Assembly (NCBI GenBank): GCA_026707735.1
Contig: JAPOWH010000010.1
Span: 248,001 to 312,000 of the forward strand
Length of the DNA: 64,000 bases
DNA from: Gammaproteobacteria bacterium
GTDB lineage: Bacteria > Pseudomonadota > Gammaproteobacteria > Pseudomonadales > Azotimanducaceae
Direction of reading: 5' to 3'
Below are positions 55,177 through 64,000 of the stretch, piece by piece (position 1 is the first letter of the stretch; the number at the start of each line of letters is the position of its first letter). Under the pieces are notes generated by a model. The model made no database searches, was not told the DNA's origin, and worked only from the letters and a program-made list of their open reading frames with translations. A program made the translations under genes and the position numbers.

Positions 55177-55892
55177 GCATTCGCGACGAACGATGCCCAA
55201 TTGAGACACTGATACCACACTCGTGGGTTTACAAATCCCGTCGTGGACAGTCGGTCAAGATGATCAGTTATGGAGTTGATCTGCATGACATCCTCTAGAG
55301 CTTGGCGCTTTTGCGCTATTTCCAAATCGCTGTAATTGTTGAACTTCTTAAATTTGACGTGTAGATCCTCAAACTCGCTTGTCGACTCGACTTTCTCTGA
55401 AACAATCAACAACCCATTCGGCTCCAGCGAGGATCTAATCCTCTCGAGAACTGAAACCCTATCCTTAACCGGTACGAATTGAAGAACAAAGTTCAAAATC
55501 ACTACTGTCGAGGGCTCGAGTTCAATCTCGCGCAGGTCTGCTACAAGAAATTCAACACGGGAATCCACTACTCTTTTTCTTGCTTCGCGTACCATCGGCT
55601 CCGACGAGTCCACACCAACTATGGATACCTCGGTATCTCCCATTGCATTCAAGACTGCCATTGTGGAGGCACCCAAAGAGCAGCCTAGGTCATAGCAGCG
55701 CTTGCCGGTCTTGAGATGTCGAGAGGCGACAATGCCGCTCAACTGAACGATGGTGCTGTAACCGGGAATGGATCGCTGAATCATATCGGGAAACACCGAC
55801 ACGACCCTGCGATTGAATGTGAAGGGAGTCACCTTGCCTTGTTTCGTCTCGTAGAGGCGATCTCGGCCCATTTCCTTTTTTTCGATAAGCAT
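55173..55892 (-). CDS. cmoA: Carboxy-S-adenosyl-L-methionine synthase CmoA
   Basis: CmoA makes carboxy-SAM from SAM and prephenate. VFPDMIQRSIPGYSTIVQL, CYDLGCSLGASTMAVLNAM (SAM site), GVDSSEPMVREARKRV and VILNFVLQFVPVKDRVSVL are family marks. 239 residues, normal length. Its start is 33 bases from the divergent ppk1 start, and its stop overlaps cmoB by 4 bases. Confidence 0.96.
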   Translation of the reverse strand: MLIEKKEMGRDRLYETKQGKVTPFTFNRRVVSVFPDMIQRSIPGYSTIVQLSGIVASRHLKTGKRCYDLGCSLGASTMAVLNAMGDTEVSIVGVDSSEPMVREARKRVVDSRVEFLVADLREIELEPSTVVILNFVLQFVPVKDRVSVLERIRSSLEPNGLLIVSEKVESTSEFEDLHVKFKKFNNYSDLEIAQKRQALEDVMQINSITDHLDRLSTTGFVNPRVWYQCLNWASFVANA

Positions 55893-55925
55893 GGTAGGAT
55901 ATTATCAAATAGCTAGTTCAATCAG

Positions 55926-58007
55926 ATGGATTCAATAGACCTCGGCGATCCTGCACTCTACATCAATCGCGAACTATCGCTACTAGAATTCAATCGACGT
56001 GTTCTAGCTCAAGCAAAACGAGATTCCTATCCGCTTTTAGAGCGTCTCCGCTACCTTTGCATCGCTAGTTCCAATCTAGACGAGTTCTTCGAAATCAGAG
56101 TAGCTGGCTTAAAGCAGCAGGTCGAGTACGGTTCTGCTCAGAGGGGACCCGACAACCTGTCCCCAGAAGAGCAGTTGACGAGGATTTCTGTAGTAGCGCA
56201 TGAAATTGTCAACGAACAGTACGTCGTGCTCAATGACATGCTTTGGCCCGCCCTCCGAAATGAAGGGATTTACTTTCTTAGGAGAGAGGAGTGGAACGAT
56301 GCGCAAAGAAGATGGGTAGATGATTACTTTAGAGAGGAATTAGCTCCAATCCTTAGCCCCATGGGCTTGGACCCAGCCCATCCGTTTCCTCGGGTGCTAA
56401 ACAAGAGCTTGAACTTCATAATTCAATTGGATGGTCAAGATGCTTTTGGCCGAAGCGGCGGCATGGCCATTGTGCAGGCTCCACGTGCACTACCTCGAGT
56501 TGTGAAACTCCCTCTCGATGTAGCGGTACACGACTTTGATTTCGTTTTTTTGAGTTCGATCATTCATGCGCACGTGGGTGACCTGTTTCACGGAATGGAG
56601 GTTACCGGTTGCCATCAATTCCGCGTTACCCGAAATAGCGATTTGTTTGTGGACGAGGAGGAAATAACCGATCTTAGAAGAGCGCTCGAGGGTGAACTGC
56701 CAAGCAGACGCTTCGGCGACGAGGTGCGCTTGGAAATAGACAACTCTTGCGCCGAACCAATTCTTGACTTTCTGAGTTCGCAGTTTGGACTAACAAGCGA
56801 GGATGTCTACTTGTGCAACGGACCGGTAAATCTGATGCGGCTGAGTAGCATTCCGGATTCAATTGATCGACCGGACCTAAAGTTCGCCTCGTTTTCGCCT
56901 CGCATTCCAGACAGACTGCAACAGTCAGACAATATTTTTAGCGTCATTCGCACACGCGATGTCCTTTTGCACCATCCCTTCGAGTCCTTTGTGCCAGTGC
57001 TCGAGTTTCTTCGCCAAGCCGCCAAAGACCCCGATGTCTTGGCTATACGACAAACCCTCTACCGCACGGGTGCCGATTCGGCTGTCGTAAAGGCGCTGAT
57101 CGATGCTGCTTCGAATGGCAAGGAGGTACTGGTTGTCATCGAGTTGCGAGCACGGTTTGACGAAGCCGACAACATCGAGCTTGCAACCGAATTGCAGGAA
57201 GCAGGGGCACAAGTCGTGTACGGCGTAGTTGGTTACAAGACACACTCCAAGATGATCCTGGTAATCAGACGCGAACGCGAAGGTCTTCGACGATATGTTC
57301 ACTTGGGCACAGGCAATTACCACGCAGGAACGGCTCGTGTTTACACGGACTATGGATTGATGACATGTGATCCCGACATGGGTGCTGACGTTGAGCAGTT
57401 GTTTCGTCAACTGACCTCCACAACTCAGTCCGGCAACCTCAAGAAGGTACTTCAATCACCATTCACGCTGTATGAGACGATTTGCCATTGCATACGGCGC
57501 GAAATCGAACATCACGAAGCGGGCAGACCGTCAGGCGTTGTTGCCAAGATGAATTCACTTGTGGAACCCGGAGTGATCAAGGAACTATATCGGGCTTCTC
57601 AAGCCGGTGTCAAGATTCAGCTCATAGTAAGGGGCATGTGTTCTTTACGCCCCGGTGTACAGAACGTTTCCGAGAATATTGAAGTTCGGTCGATCATTGG
57701 ACGGTTCTTGGAGCATGCTCGAGTATTTCGTTTTGAAAACGCCGGGCGTTCAGTAACCTATCTCTCCAGCGCTGACTGGATGGCGCGAAACTTCTTTCGT
57801 AGGGTCGAAACTTGCTATCCCATTGAAGACCCTGAGCTTTCAGGACGCATTGCGCTGCATGGTCTAACCACCTACCTACAGGACAACAGCCAATCTTGGA
57901 TTCTTCAATCGGATGGTTCGTATCGCCCGATGGAGTGCAATGTGTCTGATGCGGATTCTGTTAGCGCACAGAATTCACTCTTGACTCAATTGGCCGAGAG
58001 CAGTTAG
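55926..58007 (+). CDS. ppk1: Polyphosphate kinase 1
   Basis: A 693-residue PPK1 polymerising ATP gamma-phosphate into polyphosphate. YINRELSLLEFNRRVLAQA opens the N domain; DVLLHHPFESFVPVLEFL and the catalytic His in VHLGTGNYHAGTARVYTDYG are present, as are IRGMCSLRPG-type residues near the end of the C2 domain and SSADWMARN. Its stop overlaps by 4 bases the convergent ppx gene, placing poly-P synthesis and degradation genes tail to tail. Confidence 0.96.
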   Translation: MDSIDLGDPALYINRELSLLEFNRRVLAQAKRDSYPLLERLRYLCIASSNLDEFFEIRVAGLKQQVEYGSAQRGPDNLSPEEQLTRISVVAHEIVNEQYVVLNDMLWPALRNEGIYFLRREEWNDAQRRWVDDYFREELAPILSPMGLDPAHPFPRVLNKSLNFIIQLDGQDAFGRSGGMAIVQAPRALPRVVKLPLDVAVHDFDFVFLSSIIHAHVGDLFHGMEVTGCHQFRVTRNSDLFVDEEEITDLRRALEGELPSRRFGDEVRLEIDNSCAEPILDFLSSQFGLTSEDVYLCNGPVNLMRLSSIPDSIDRPDLKFASFSPRIPDRLQQSDNIFSVIRTRDVLLHHPFESFVPVLEFLRQAAKDPDVLAIRQTLYRTGADSAVVKALIDAASNGKEVLVVIELRARFDEADNIELATELQEAGAQVVYGVVGYKTHSKMILVIRREREGLRRYVHLGTGNYHAGTARVYTDYGLMTCDPDMGADVEQLFRQLTSTTQSGNLKKVLQSPFTLYETICHCIRREIEHHEAGRPSGVVAKMNSLVEPGVIKELYRASQAGVKIQLIVRGMCSLRPGVQNVSENIEVRSIIGRFLEHARVFRFENAGRSVTYLSSADWMARNFFRRVETCYPIEDPELSGRIALHGLTTYLQDNSQSWILQSDGSYRPMECNVSDADSVSAQNSLLTQLAESS

Positions 58008-59488
58008 TTCATTTGCGTTTTGATACTCAGCTGGTAGGGTGCTGACTGCAGATACGAGCACTCTTGCTCCAAATCAAGCAGAGTCAGTCGATGTTTCTTG
58101 AGCCACTTGCGATCAAGCACTAGGTGCAAACCCGAATCCACCACGCTCAACCGGCACTTCGGTAGTGACTCGCCTGTGCGATTGCGTTTGAGCAAGACAG
58201 CTAGCCTCAACAATATAGTCAGTTTGGCGATTGCCGGATTATCTTGGTCGAAGTCCAGAGGGTACGCTCGTCGATGCCCACGCACCAGCGATGCAAGCAC
58301 GTGTTGATCTCGCAGCGAGAATCCTGCCATATCGAAATGCTGAAGCAAATAGCCTCCGTGCTTGTGATATGAGGAGTGCGAAATGTCCATTCCAATTTCG
58401 TGGAGTTGGGCGCCCCATCGCAGGAGTTTCTCGTTGTCGCTGTTTTCCAACCCCCAATCATGTTGGATTTGGTCAAGTAGAAACATCACGGTGTCACAGA
58501 CTCTCTGTGCGTGGACTGTGTCGACGTTGAATCGGACCATCAGGTCCTTTACCGAGCTTTCTCTTATATCTCGATCATGTATGCGACCCAGCAGATCGCT
58601 AAGTAATCCTTCGCGAAGAGCACCATTGGACACTTGCATCGAATCCAGATCTAGCGCATTGAACAGCGCAATCAGGATTGCCAAGCCCCCTGGGAACAGA
58701 GGAGCCCGATCAGAGTTGACGAGCCCGACCATGCGATCAACGTGACCGAGTTTGATGACTTGACCTTGCAGCATTGCCAGAGACTTCTTGGTAATGGTCA
58801 ATGACGAGTCATGCGCAATCGCATTGTGCGTTGCTAGTATGGTTCCGCTCGTTCCGACGGCGTACTCGCATTCCAGAGAACGGAATGTTTGCTCGATGGC
58901 TTTTAGCTCTTGAAGCGCATTGTTTGTCGCTCGCTGCATGCGCTTCTCGGTGACTTTGCCGTCGCCAAACCACCGTTCGGTCATTGAAATGCACCCCATG
59001 CGAAGACTCTCCATCATGCGGGGATGGAATTTCTTGCCAAAGATGACCTCTGTGCTCCCTCCGCCAATATCTACGACGAGCCGACGGTCGGCATCGTCTT
59101 CCAGAGATTGCAGGGCTCCAAGATAGATCAGGCGAGCCTCCTCTCTACCACTAATGATCTCCACTCGCTGACCTAGCAGTCTCTCGGCGGCTTCTATGAA
59201 CTCGTCACGGTTGAGCGCCGTTCGTAACGCGTTCGTTCCAACGACTCGGACATTGTGTTTCGGAAGATCTCGAATGCGTTCGCCAATGCGGGCGAGGGCG
59301 CGCATCGCGACGGCCATGGAACGCCGGCTGATGCGATGGGTCAATTCGAGCCCGGCCGCCAATCGAACTACTTCTCGATGTCGGTCAATCACCTGTAAAC
59401 GCCCAGGTCGATCATTTGCGACAATCAGGTGGAAGCTGTTTGATCCCAAGTCGAGCGCAGCGTATGGTTGATCGAGCTGGTCAGCCAC
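58004..59488 (-). CDS. ppx: Exopolyphosphatase / GppA-family phosphatase
   Basis: A Ppx/GppA protein cleaving polyphosphate or pppGpp. AALDLGSNSFHLIVAND, RVVGTNALRTA, SGREEARLIYLGAL and LVVDIGGGSTEVIFG are the ASKHA phosphate loops; the C-terminal HD-like part has QLHEIGMDISHSSYHKHGGY. I prefer GTG 59488 (VADQLDQPYAALD), matching the family N-terminus; ATG 59557 is in frame but would place the first codons inside an 11-bp inverted repeat. Length from GTG is about 494 residues. Confidence 0.94.
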   Translation of the reverse strand: MADQLDQPYAALDLGSNSFHLIVANDRPGRLQVIDRHREVVRLAAGLELTHRISRRSMAVAMRALARIGERIRDLPKHNVRVVGTNALRTALNRDEFIEAAERLLGQRVEIISGREEARLIYLGALQSLEDDADRRLVVDIGGGSTEVIFGKKFHPRMMESLRMGCISMTERWFGDGKVTEKRMQRATNNALQELKAIEQTFRSLECEYAVGTSGTILATHNAIAHDSSLTITKKSLAMLQGQVIKLGHVDRMVGLVNSDRAPLFPGGLAILIALFNALDLDSMQVSNGALREGLLSDLLGRIHDRDIRESSVKDLMVRFNVDTVHAQRVCDTVMFLLDQIQHDWGLENSDNEKLLRWGAQLHEIGMDISHSSYHKHGGYLLQHFDMAGFSLRDQHVLASLVRGHRRAYPLDFDQDNPAIAKLTILLRLAVLLKRNRTGESLPKCRLSVVDSGLHLVLDRKWLKKHRLTLLDLEQECSYLQSAPYQLSIKTQMN

Positions 59489-59543
59489 GACGCGTTTCTC
59501 GGTGAGCAGGGCGGACTGCACAGGCAAAGTCTGGCTCCTATAG

Positions 59544-59577
59544 CAAGACTGCCCCACTTCCAGATAGGGCAGTCTTG
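59544..59577. repeat. Perfect 11-bp inverted repeat upstream of ppx
   Basis: CAAGACTGCCC at 59544-59554 is mirrored by GGGCAGTCTTG at 59567-59577 with a 12-base spacer. It lies just upstream of the preferred ppx start (GTG 59488). It has no poly-T run, so it is not a classical terminator. It could be an operator dyad or a leader hairpin for ppx. The repeat is certain; the role is inference. Confidence 0.7.
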
Positions 59578-59928
59578 AGCAAACTAGCGTACGTTGAAGT
59601 ACTTGTTAGGCTACAGAATAACAGACAAGATGTGCACAATTGAACAGATTGCTAATAGCGGTGGAGAATTTCAAAGCCTATGCAATTGAGAGGGAAGTCT
59701 TGTGTACCTCCAATGTCGTTCCAACCGAGGGAATCGTCGGCACATGCTTGTCTCTTTCTCGCCAACCAGTCACTGCGGTCGTGAGTGCACGGTGTCGCCC
59801 TACAGCAAACGGGGCACAACCATTGAAATTCATTACTGTTTGCGAATTGAGCTTGCAACAGGCAACTGCAAGCGCACGATTCTGGCAATCGTCGGGCGTC
59901 TGAAGGAAGCTCGACATTCTTTGAGTCC
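59578..59928. other. Divergent intergenic region between ppx and the ABC/M1 fusion gene
   Basis: A 351-base gap between the inverted repeat and the next plus-strand start. Short frames exist on both strands (for example 59640-59903) but lack ribosome sites and recognisable content, and the opposite-strand frames overlap the downstream gene. I see no ABC ATPase remnant. It presumably contains divergent promoters. Confidence 0.5.
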
Positions 59929-62900
59929 ATGATTTCCATGCTGGCGAAAGTTCGAGCATCAGCGGTTTGTGAAATACGCGTGCACATGGGATCGTCGAGA
60001 GTCTGGCTTGTGCTTGCACTTGGCATTGGTGCAGTTCTCTTGTCCTATTGGACTTTGAGGTACGCGCAGGGCCCCGGATACACTCTCTCAATTTCAGCCC
60101 GCCTTTTCGACTCCAAATTCTTGACTGTGACGTTGGGGCATGCAGTTCTCGTTGTGTTTTATCTCGGTGCAGTATTCCTGGCATGCGACCTCAAATCTAA
60201 GGACGCTGCCGTAGGAATCGGCGAAACCCTTGATGCTCATTCCGTACACAATCACGAACTGCTATTGGGTCGCATCGTGGCTCTATTTCTGCTGACATTC
60301 TGTATGGCTAGTGCGAGCATTGGTGCGTTGCTGATCGTGCAGCGAATAGCCCAGTCGATCGGGGCGCCTGGAGAGACTACGAGCATTTTCGATGCGTTTG
60401 CTTTCTTGTTCCTTGACGCCGGACCGGGTCTTTTGCTGTGGATAGCTGTTGTCTCCCTGTTGGCCGCCAACATTAGAAATCGAGTTGCCGTTGCACTCCT
60501 TGGATCCGCGTTGGTGCTCGTACATTTTTGGTTTACTCAAGCAACGTCTTTGCACATCACAGGGTTTATAGGGGGAGTAGGGCCTGTGTTTCCGGAACTT
60601 CCCTCCGAGTTGATCCCTTGGACCGAAAATCAGACCTCAACGGTCCTTCACAGGGCGGGAATGATCACTCTTGCAGTGGGGGTTTTGATTGCGGCACTTT
60701 CGCTACCTAGTCGCAGGGACGGGGTTAGTTTGACGTTGAAGTGGTGTCTAGGGACCGCCTTGATCGTAGTTGGCATGACGACACTAGTAGGATTGCTGCG
60801 TTCGCATACTGCCGAACAGAACAAAATCGCCGTTTGGTCGGAGCACCACGCAAAGCACATATTGGAACCGGTTGTCGATGTTGAAAGGATTTCAGGATCC
60901 GTCCAAGTGGATCCTGGAGTGGCAATAGATATGGAGCTTACCTATGACATTCGTCTCCCAGTTGGGAAGGAAGTAGACCAAGTCCTCTTGTCGTTTAATC
61001 CCGGAATGGGCATAGAAACGCTGAAAATAGGGGGAGAGTCAGTTTCGACATATACATTCATACACGGACTGTTGCGAATTCCTATCGAAACCCACCAAAT
61101 GGGTGAGAGAAGAATTGAATTAGAGCTCACGGCGTCTGGGAAACCAGAAAAGCAATTTGGGCATTTGGACGACGATCTAAATTTATGGAGCAATCCGCGT
61201 GGGGCGGGATTGCCTTACATTGCCTTGGGAACGGCAGCCTCCGTGTTTGAGCCGTCATATGTAGCTCTTTTGCCAGACTCACGCTGGCTACCGATGCCAG
61301 GGCCCAACTACGGGGCTAACGACTACTCGAAACGCGCCAGAGACTTTTTCGACGTCGAATTGGAAATTCTTGTTCCGACGGGTTGGACAATTGGAGTTCC
61401 TGGCAGGCGGGGCGAAAGCTCGACAGAGGTGTGGACCACATTTCAAGTGAAACCAAAGGTACCTATACCAAATTTCGCGTTGCTCGCAGCGGATTTTGAA
61501 GTCCGATCTCTGCAAATCGACAATCTGGAGGTTGAACTGCTGATGCACAGGCAGCATGCAAACAATCTGGACTATGCGGCATCGTACGTTCACAGATTGC
61601 CCGATCTAATCAATCCTGTAACCAAGAGAGCGGCAGAGTACGGTCTAGACTACCCGTTCGACAGATTTTCTCTTGTGGAAATTCCTAATAGCTTGCGGGG
61701 CTACTCTGGTGCATGGCCGTTCGAGAGTGTCCTGTCGTCGCCAGGAGTGATGATGTTTCGTGAATGGTCGTTGCCCACGGCGAAATTTGAGCGTTTCTTC
61801 AATCGCTATCCGCAACTTGGCTTACAAATGGAAGATCAGCGCGCTTTCATGGCCATGCATTACTTTCAAGCGTATCTTGACAGTGACCGCTTTGGCGGAA
61901 GCTTGAGAAATGAGCTTTGGCGCAACTTCATCTCGTTTCAGACCCAGCCCACCGGCAAAGGGGCTCAGGCGTTAGAGTTCGTGATACGTCAACTGACTCA
62001 TTGTGTGCTTATGGGCTACAACGATCTTGCAATCTGGTACACGTCGAATGTTTTTTCTGCTCCCGACGTCGATCAGCACAATCTAATAAACCGACTTACA
62101 AACCGGAGCATCCCCACAGTTAACACCGGCATTACAGACACAATGCAGTTCTTAGCAACTAAACACTTTCAGGGTCGAAATGTAGGCTGGGAGGCTATGG
62201 AGGCTTCTCTGTTAGACATCAACCTGTTGGACGACGCTGACTTTAGTCGGAGAGTCTTGGCAATGAAGGGTCTGGCAATCTCGACAATGCTTTACGACGC
62301 GCTTGGGGAGGAGTCGGCCGGCAGATTTCTGGGTACTCTGCGTAGTAAGTTTCGGGGTCGAAGCTATACGCTTGAAGACATCGACGCCCTAGCCAAGGAA
62401 CTTGAGATGCCTGTTCTAGAGCACCTCGACACATGGATACTGCGTTCCGGTCTTCCGGGATTCACGGTAGAAGATGTGCAACTTCATCAGCTTACAGGAG
62501 AAGTTGAGACGGAGCCATACCTCATTCACATGGTAATCCGAAACAGTGAGCCGACGGCTGGAGTTGTCTCTGTGAGGCCTCTAACCGTATTTGAGCAGCA
62601 ATCGTATTGGATGCTGTATCCAATGGGCTCGGCTAAGGCTACTTTGGTGCCGCCCAATTCCTCAGTGACACTGTCGGTGTCGGCGATCCAAGAACCCAAA
62701 TACATAGCAATTCAACCCTACCTTTCCTACAATCGGTCGCAGTGGGAGGTTCCGCTACCCAGTCCAACAGTTGGACTTCCAAGCCCGGAAAACGGAACTA
62801 GAGCTGATTCTGCAGGGTACTCGGAAGAGCAATTCCGCGAGATTGTGGTAGATGATCTTGATTCATCGTTTTCTGTGGCGAACAACACGTTGCAGCCTCC

Positions 62901-63429
62901 AGGTTTCTTGCTGGTTAATTTGTTACGTCCCGGCACCATGTCGAAGCCAGACTATGATCAAGGATTGCCCAAGTATGAATTCTTGACCACGGAACCGCAA
63001 ATCTGGTCTAGAAGCAACTTGTCGGGAGCACATGGCAAATACCGACGAACAACCGCGGTCGGGATTGGATCGGCATCTGGAGGGTGGGCGAGGTTTGAGT
63101 CCAGCCTGCCAGAATCTGGCGAGTGGAAGCTGCACTACCACTTGCCTCTTGAGCCGCGGCAAGCAGAAAACTACGAAACGATGTATTTGACCTACATGGG
63201 AGAAGCAGCTGCAAAGTCGCAACCGTGGGGAAAGCAAGGAAGCTACCAGATTCGAATACTGCAACGTTCGGGCGTCCAAGAAGTGACATTTGATGCTGCC
63301 TTGGGCCATTTGGGATGGAACGACTTGGGGACTTACAGTCTCGAGGAAGGACCAACTACGGTCGAAGTCTCTAACGAGTCCGACGGTACCTTTGTCTACG
63401 CGGATGCCGTAAAGTGGATTCCTCGCTAA
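59929..63429 (+). CDS. ABC-2-type permease fused to M1-peptidase-like and golvesin-like domains
   Basis: An 1166-residue protein. Residues ~20-300 hold several membrane helices (VWLVLALGIGAVLLSYWTL, LTVTLGHAVLVVFYLGAVFL) like an ABC-2 permease. A periplasmic M1-aminopeptidase-like region follows, with FSLVEIPNSLRGYSGAWPF at the equivalent of the substrate motif, but no HExxH zinc site is seen; the expected position reads LEFVIRQLTHCVLMG. The last ~120 residues (WARFESSLPESGEWKLHYHLP...TFVYADAVKW) resemble a golvesin/xanthan-lyase C-terminal domain. No partner ATPase gene is nearby. Likely a non-peptidase membrane protein; function unknown. Confidence 0.8.
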   Translation: MISMLAKVRASAVCEIRVHMGSSRVWLVLALGIGAVLLSYWTLRYAQGPGYTLSISARLFDSKFLTVTLGHAVLVVFYLGAVFLACDLKSKDAAVGIGETLDAHSVHNHELLLGRIVALFLLTFCMASASIGALLIVQRIAQSIGAPGETTSIFDAFAFLFLDAGPGLLLWIAVVSLLAANIRNRVAVALLGSALVLVHFWFTQATSLHITGFIGGVGPVFPELPSELIPWTENQTSTVLHRAGMITLAVGVLIAALSLPSRRDGVSLTLKWCLGTALIVVGMTTLVGLLRSHTAEQNKIAVWSEHHAKHILEPVVDVERISGSVQVDPGVAIDMELTYDIRLPVGKEVDQVLLSFNPGMGIETLKIGGESVSTYTFIHGLLRIPIETHQMGERRIELELTASGKPEKQFGHLDDDLNLWSNPRGAGLPYIALGTAASVFEPSYVALLPDSRWLPMPGPNYGANDYSKRARDFFDVELEILVPTGWTIGVPGRRGESSTEVWTTFQVKPKVPIPNFALLAADFEVRSLQIDNLEVELLMHRQHANNLDYAASYVHRLPDLINPVTKRAAEYGLDYPFDRFSLVEIPNSLRGYSGAWPFESVLSSPGVMMFREWSLPTAKFERFFNRYPQLGLQMEDQRAFMAMHYFQAYLDSDRFGGSLRNELWRNFISFQTQPTGKGAQALEFVIRQLTHCVLMGYNDLAIWYTSNVFSAPDVDQHNLINRLTNRSIPTVNTGITDTMQFLATKHFQGRNVGWEAMEASLLDINLLDDADFSRRVLAMKGLAISTMLYDALGEESAGRFLGTLRSKFRGRSYTLEDIDALAKELEMPVLEHLDTWILRSGLPGFTVEDVQLHQLTGEVETEPYLIHMVIRNSEPTAGVVSVRPLTVFEQQSYWMLYPMGSAKATLVPPNSSVTLSVSAIQEPKYIAIQPYLSYNRSQWEVPLPSPTVGLPSPENGTRADSAGYSEEQFREIVVDDLDSSFSVANNTLQPPGFLLVNLLRPGTMSKPDYDQGLPKYEFLTTEPQIWSRSNLSGAHGKYRRTTAVGIGSASGGWARFESSLPESGEWKLHYHLPLEPRQAENYETMYLTYMGEAAAKSQPWGKQGSYQIRILQRSGVQEVTFDAALGHLGWNDLGTYSLEEGPTTVEVSNESDGTFVYADAVKWIPR

Positions 63430-63530
63430 CCCACATGCTGCGCTTGGACTTTTGTAAAGGCTGATCGCCGAGGAAATCTAGGTCAATGAATTGCAACATT
63501 CTCGAAGTCGCCTCTACTGCTCGGCACGAC

Positions 63531-64000
63531 ATGAAAATTCCAATGAAAAGATTCTGGCTAGCTGCTACAGCCGTTTTCTTAGCCTACTGCGGCTCCTTTG
63601 ATGCAAAGGAACTTCGCGTTGCGGCGTGGAATTTGGAACACCTCAATGCGAACGGCGAAGAAGGATGCATTACGCGAACACAAGCGGACTACGACAACAT
63701 TGCTGCTACAGTGAACAAAATGCAATTTGACGTAGTTGCCATTCAGGAAGTCAAGGATGAAGCTGCGGCACGGCGAGTGTTCTCTAGTGATGAATGGGAA
63801 ATTGAATTGTCGAAGCGACCGCCCATGAAGGACCTGCGTGAGTGCTGGGGTCTGCCGGGACGTTACCTGCGACACCTTGGTACCGGTTTTGCAATACGGA
63901 AAGGAATCTCCTATCGTCGCAATCCCGATTTTGAAGTCTTGGGACTAGATGATGACTTTCAGAGGTGGGGCACGGACATAACTCTTCTCGAAGGGGCAGA
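63531..64000 (+). CDS. Endonuclease/exonuclease/phosphatase-family protein, N-terminal part
   Basis: The frame starts at ATG 63531 and runs off the right edge. A signal peptide (MKRFWLAATAVFLAYCGSF) is followed by LRVAAWNLEHLNANGEEGC, the AWNLEHLN start of the EEP fold, and FDVVAIQEVKDEAAARRVF with the metal-binding Glu. It is thus probably a secreted DNase I-like nuclease or phosphodiesterase. Catalytic His residues lie beyond the edge. A gap of 101 bases separates it from the preceding gene. Confidence 0.82.
   Translation, partial: MKIPMKRFWLAATAVFLAYCGSFDAKELRVAAWNLEHLNANGEEGCITRTQADYDNIAATVNKMQFDVVAIQEVKDEAAARRVFSSDEWEIELSKRPPMKDLRECWGLPGRYLRHLGTGFAIRKGISYRRNPDFEVLGLDDDFQRWGTDITLLEGA

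Noticed and set aside
59640-59903. 87-codon plus-strand frame upstream of the ABC/M1 fusion gene
   Set aside because: TTG start without a ribosome site, no recognisable content and overlapping frames on the other strand; treated as non-coding.
1-64000. CRISPR arrays, insertion sequences, prophage or integrase genes
   Set aside because: No regularly spaced repeats, transposase or integrase motifs were seen; base and codon use look even across the window by eye.

Overview
The window reads as a chromosomal segment of a gammaproteobacterium, probably a marine or other free-living lineage that has not been well studied. This is inferred from gene content: lolB, cmoA and cmoB, a rodA/mrdA elongation cluster with mltB and dacA, hemA-prfA-prmC divergent from lolB, and a tRNA-Gln/rplY/pth/ychF block. 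Genes are densely packed, with many 4-base ATGA or GTGA overlaps. I see no prophage, insertion sequence or CRISPR array.

Layout. 1-6.1 kb: acyl-CoA genes, with a pair of class III CoA-transferases, an enoyl-CoA hydratase, a YtcJ-type amidohydrolase, a third CoA-transferase interrupted by an in-frame TGA, and a DUF1295 membrane protein. 6.3-9.7 kb: MBL-fold hydrolase, ssb, VOC protein, uppP and a LON-domain protein. 9.8-17.2 kb: nadD-rsfS-rlmH-mrdA-rodA-mltB-dacA-lipB, the cell-elongation and envelope cluster. 17.1-21.0 kb, minus strand: hemA-prfA-prmC-moeB-like. 21.1-24.4 kb: lolB, tRNA-Gln, rplY, pth, ychF. The ispE and prs genes usually found here in Pseudomonas-like genomes are absent.

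24.5-32.7 kb, minus strand: DUF1801 and DoxX genes, then a tight set of RND efflux adaptor, RND pump, DUF3419 (aminocarboxypropyl-transferase-like), GNAT acyltransferase and heme-oxygenase-like diiron oxidase (HDO). This looks like a small biosynthesis-plus-export operon and is the best candidate here for an undescribed system. 32.8-34.8 kb: tRNA-Met and two tandem DUF2799 lipoproteins. 35.0-41.7 kb: TcuA-like flavoprotein, luciferase-like oxidoreductase, PutA and a Bax-inhibitor-1-type membrane protein.

41.7-45.4 kb: an orphan CbbQ/NorQ AAA ATPase and NorD-type VWA protein co-encoded with a two-domain VOC protein, a likely metalloenzyme-activation module without a NO reductase or RubisCO nearby. 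45.8-51.6 kb: an alpha/beta hydrolase, a small unknown gene and a second RND pump with its adaptor. 52.0-59.6 kb: Smr protein, acyl-CoA dehydrogenase, a small membrane protein, cmoB-cmoA, and ppk1 convergent with ppx. 59.9-64.0 kb: a 1166-residue ABC-permease/M1-peptidase-like/golvesin-like fusion lacking the zinc motif, and the start of an endonuclease/exonuclease/phosphatase-family gene.

Most housekeeping calls rest on recognisable motifs. Functions proposed for the two operon-level systems are inference from domain content and gene spacing.
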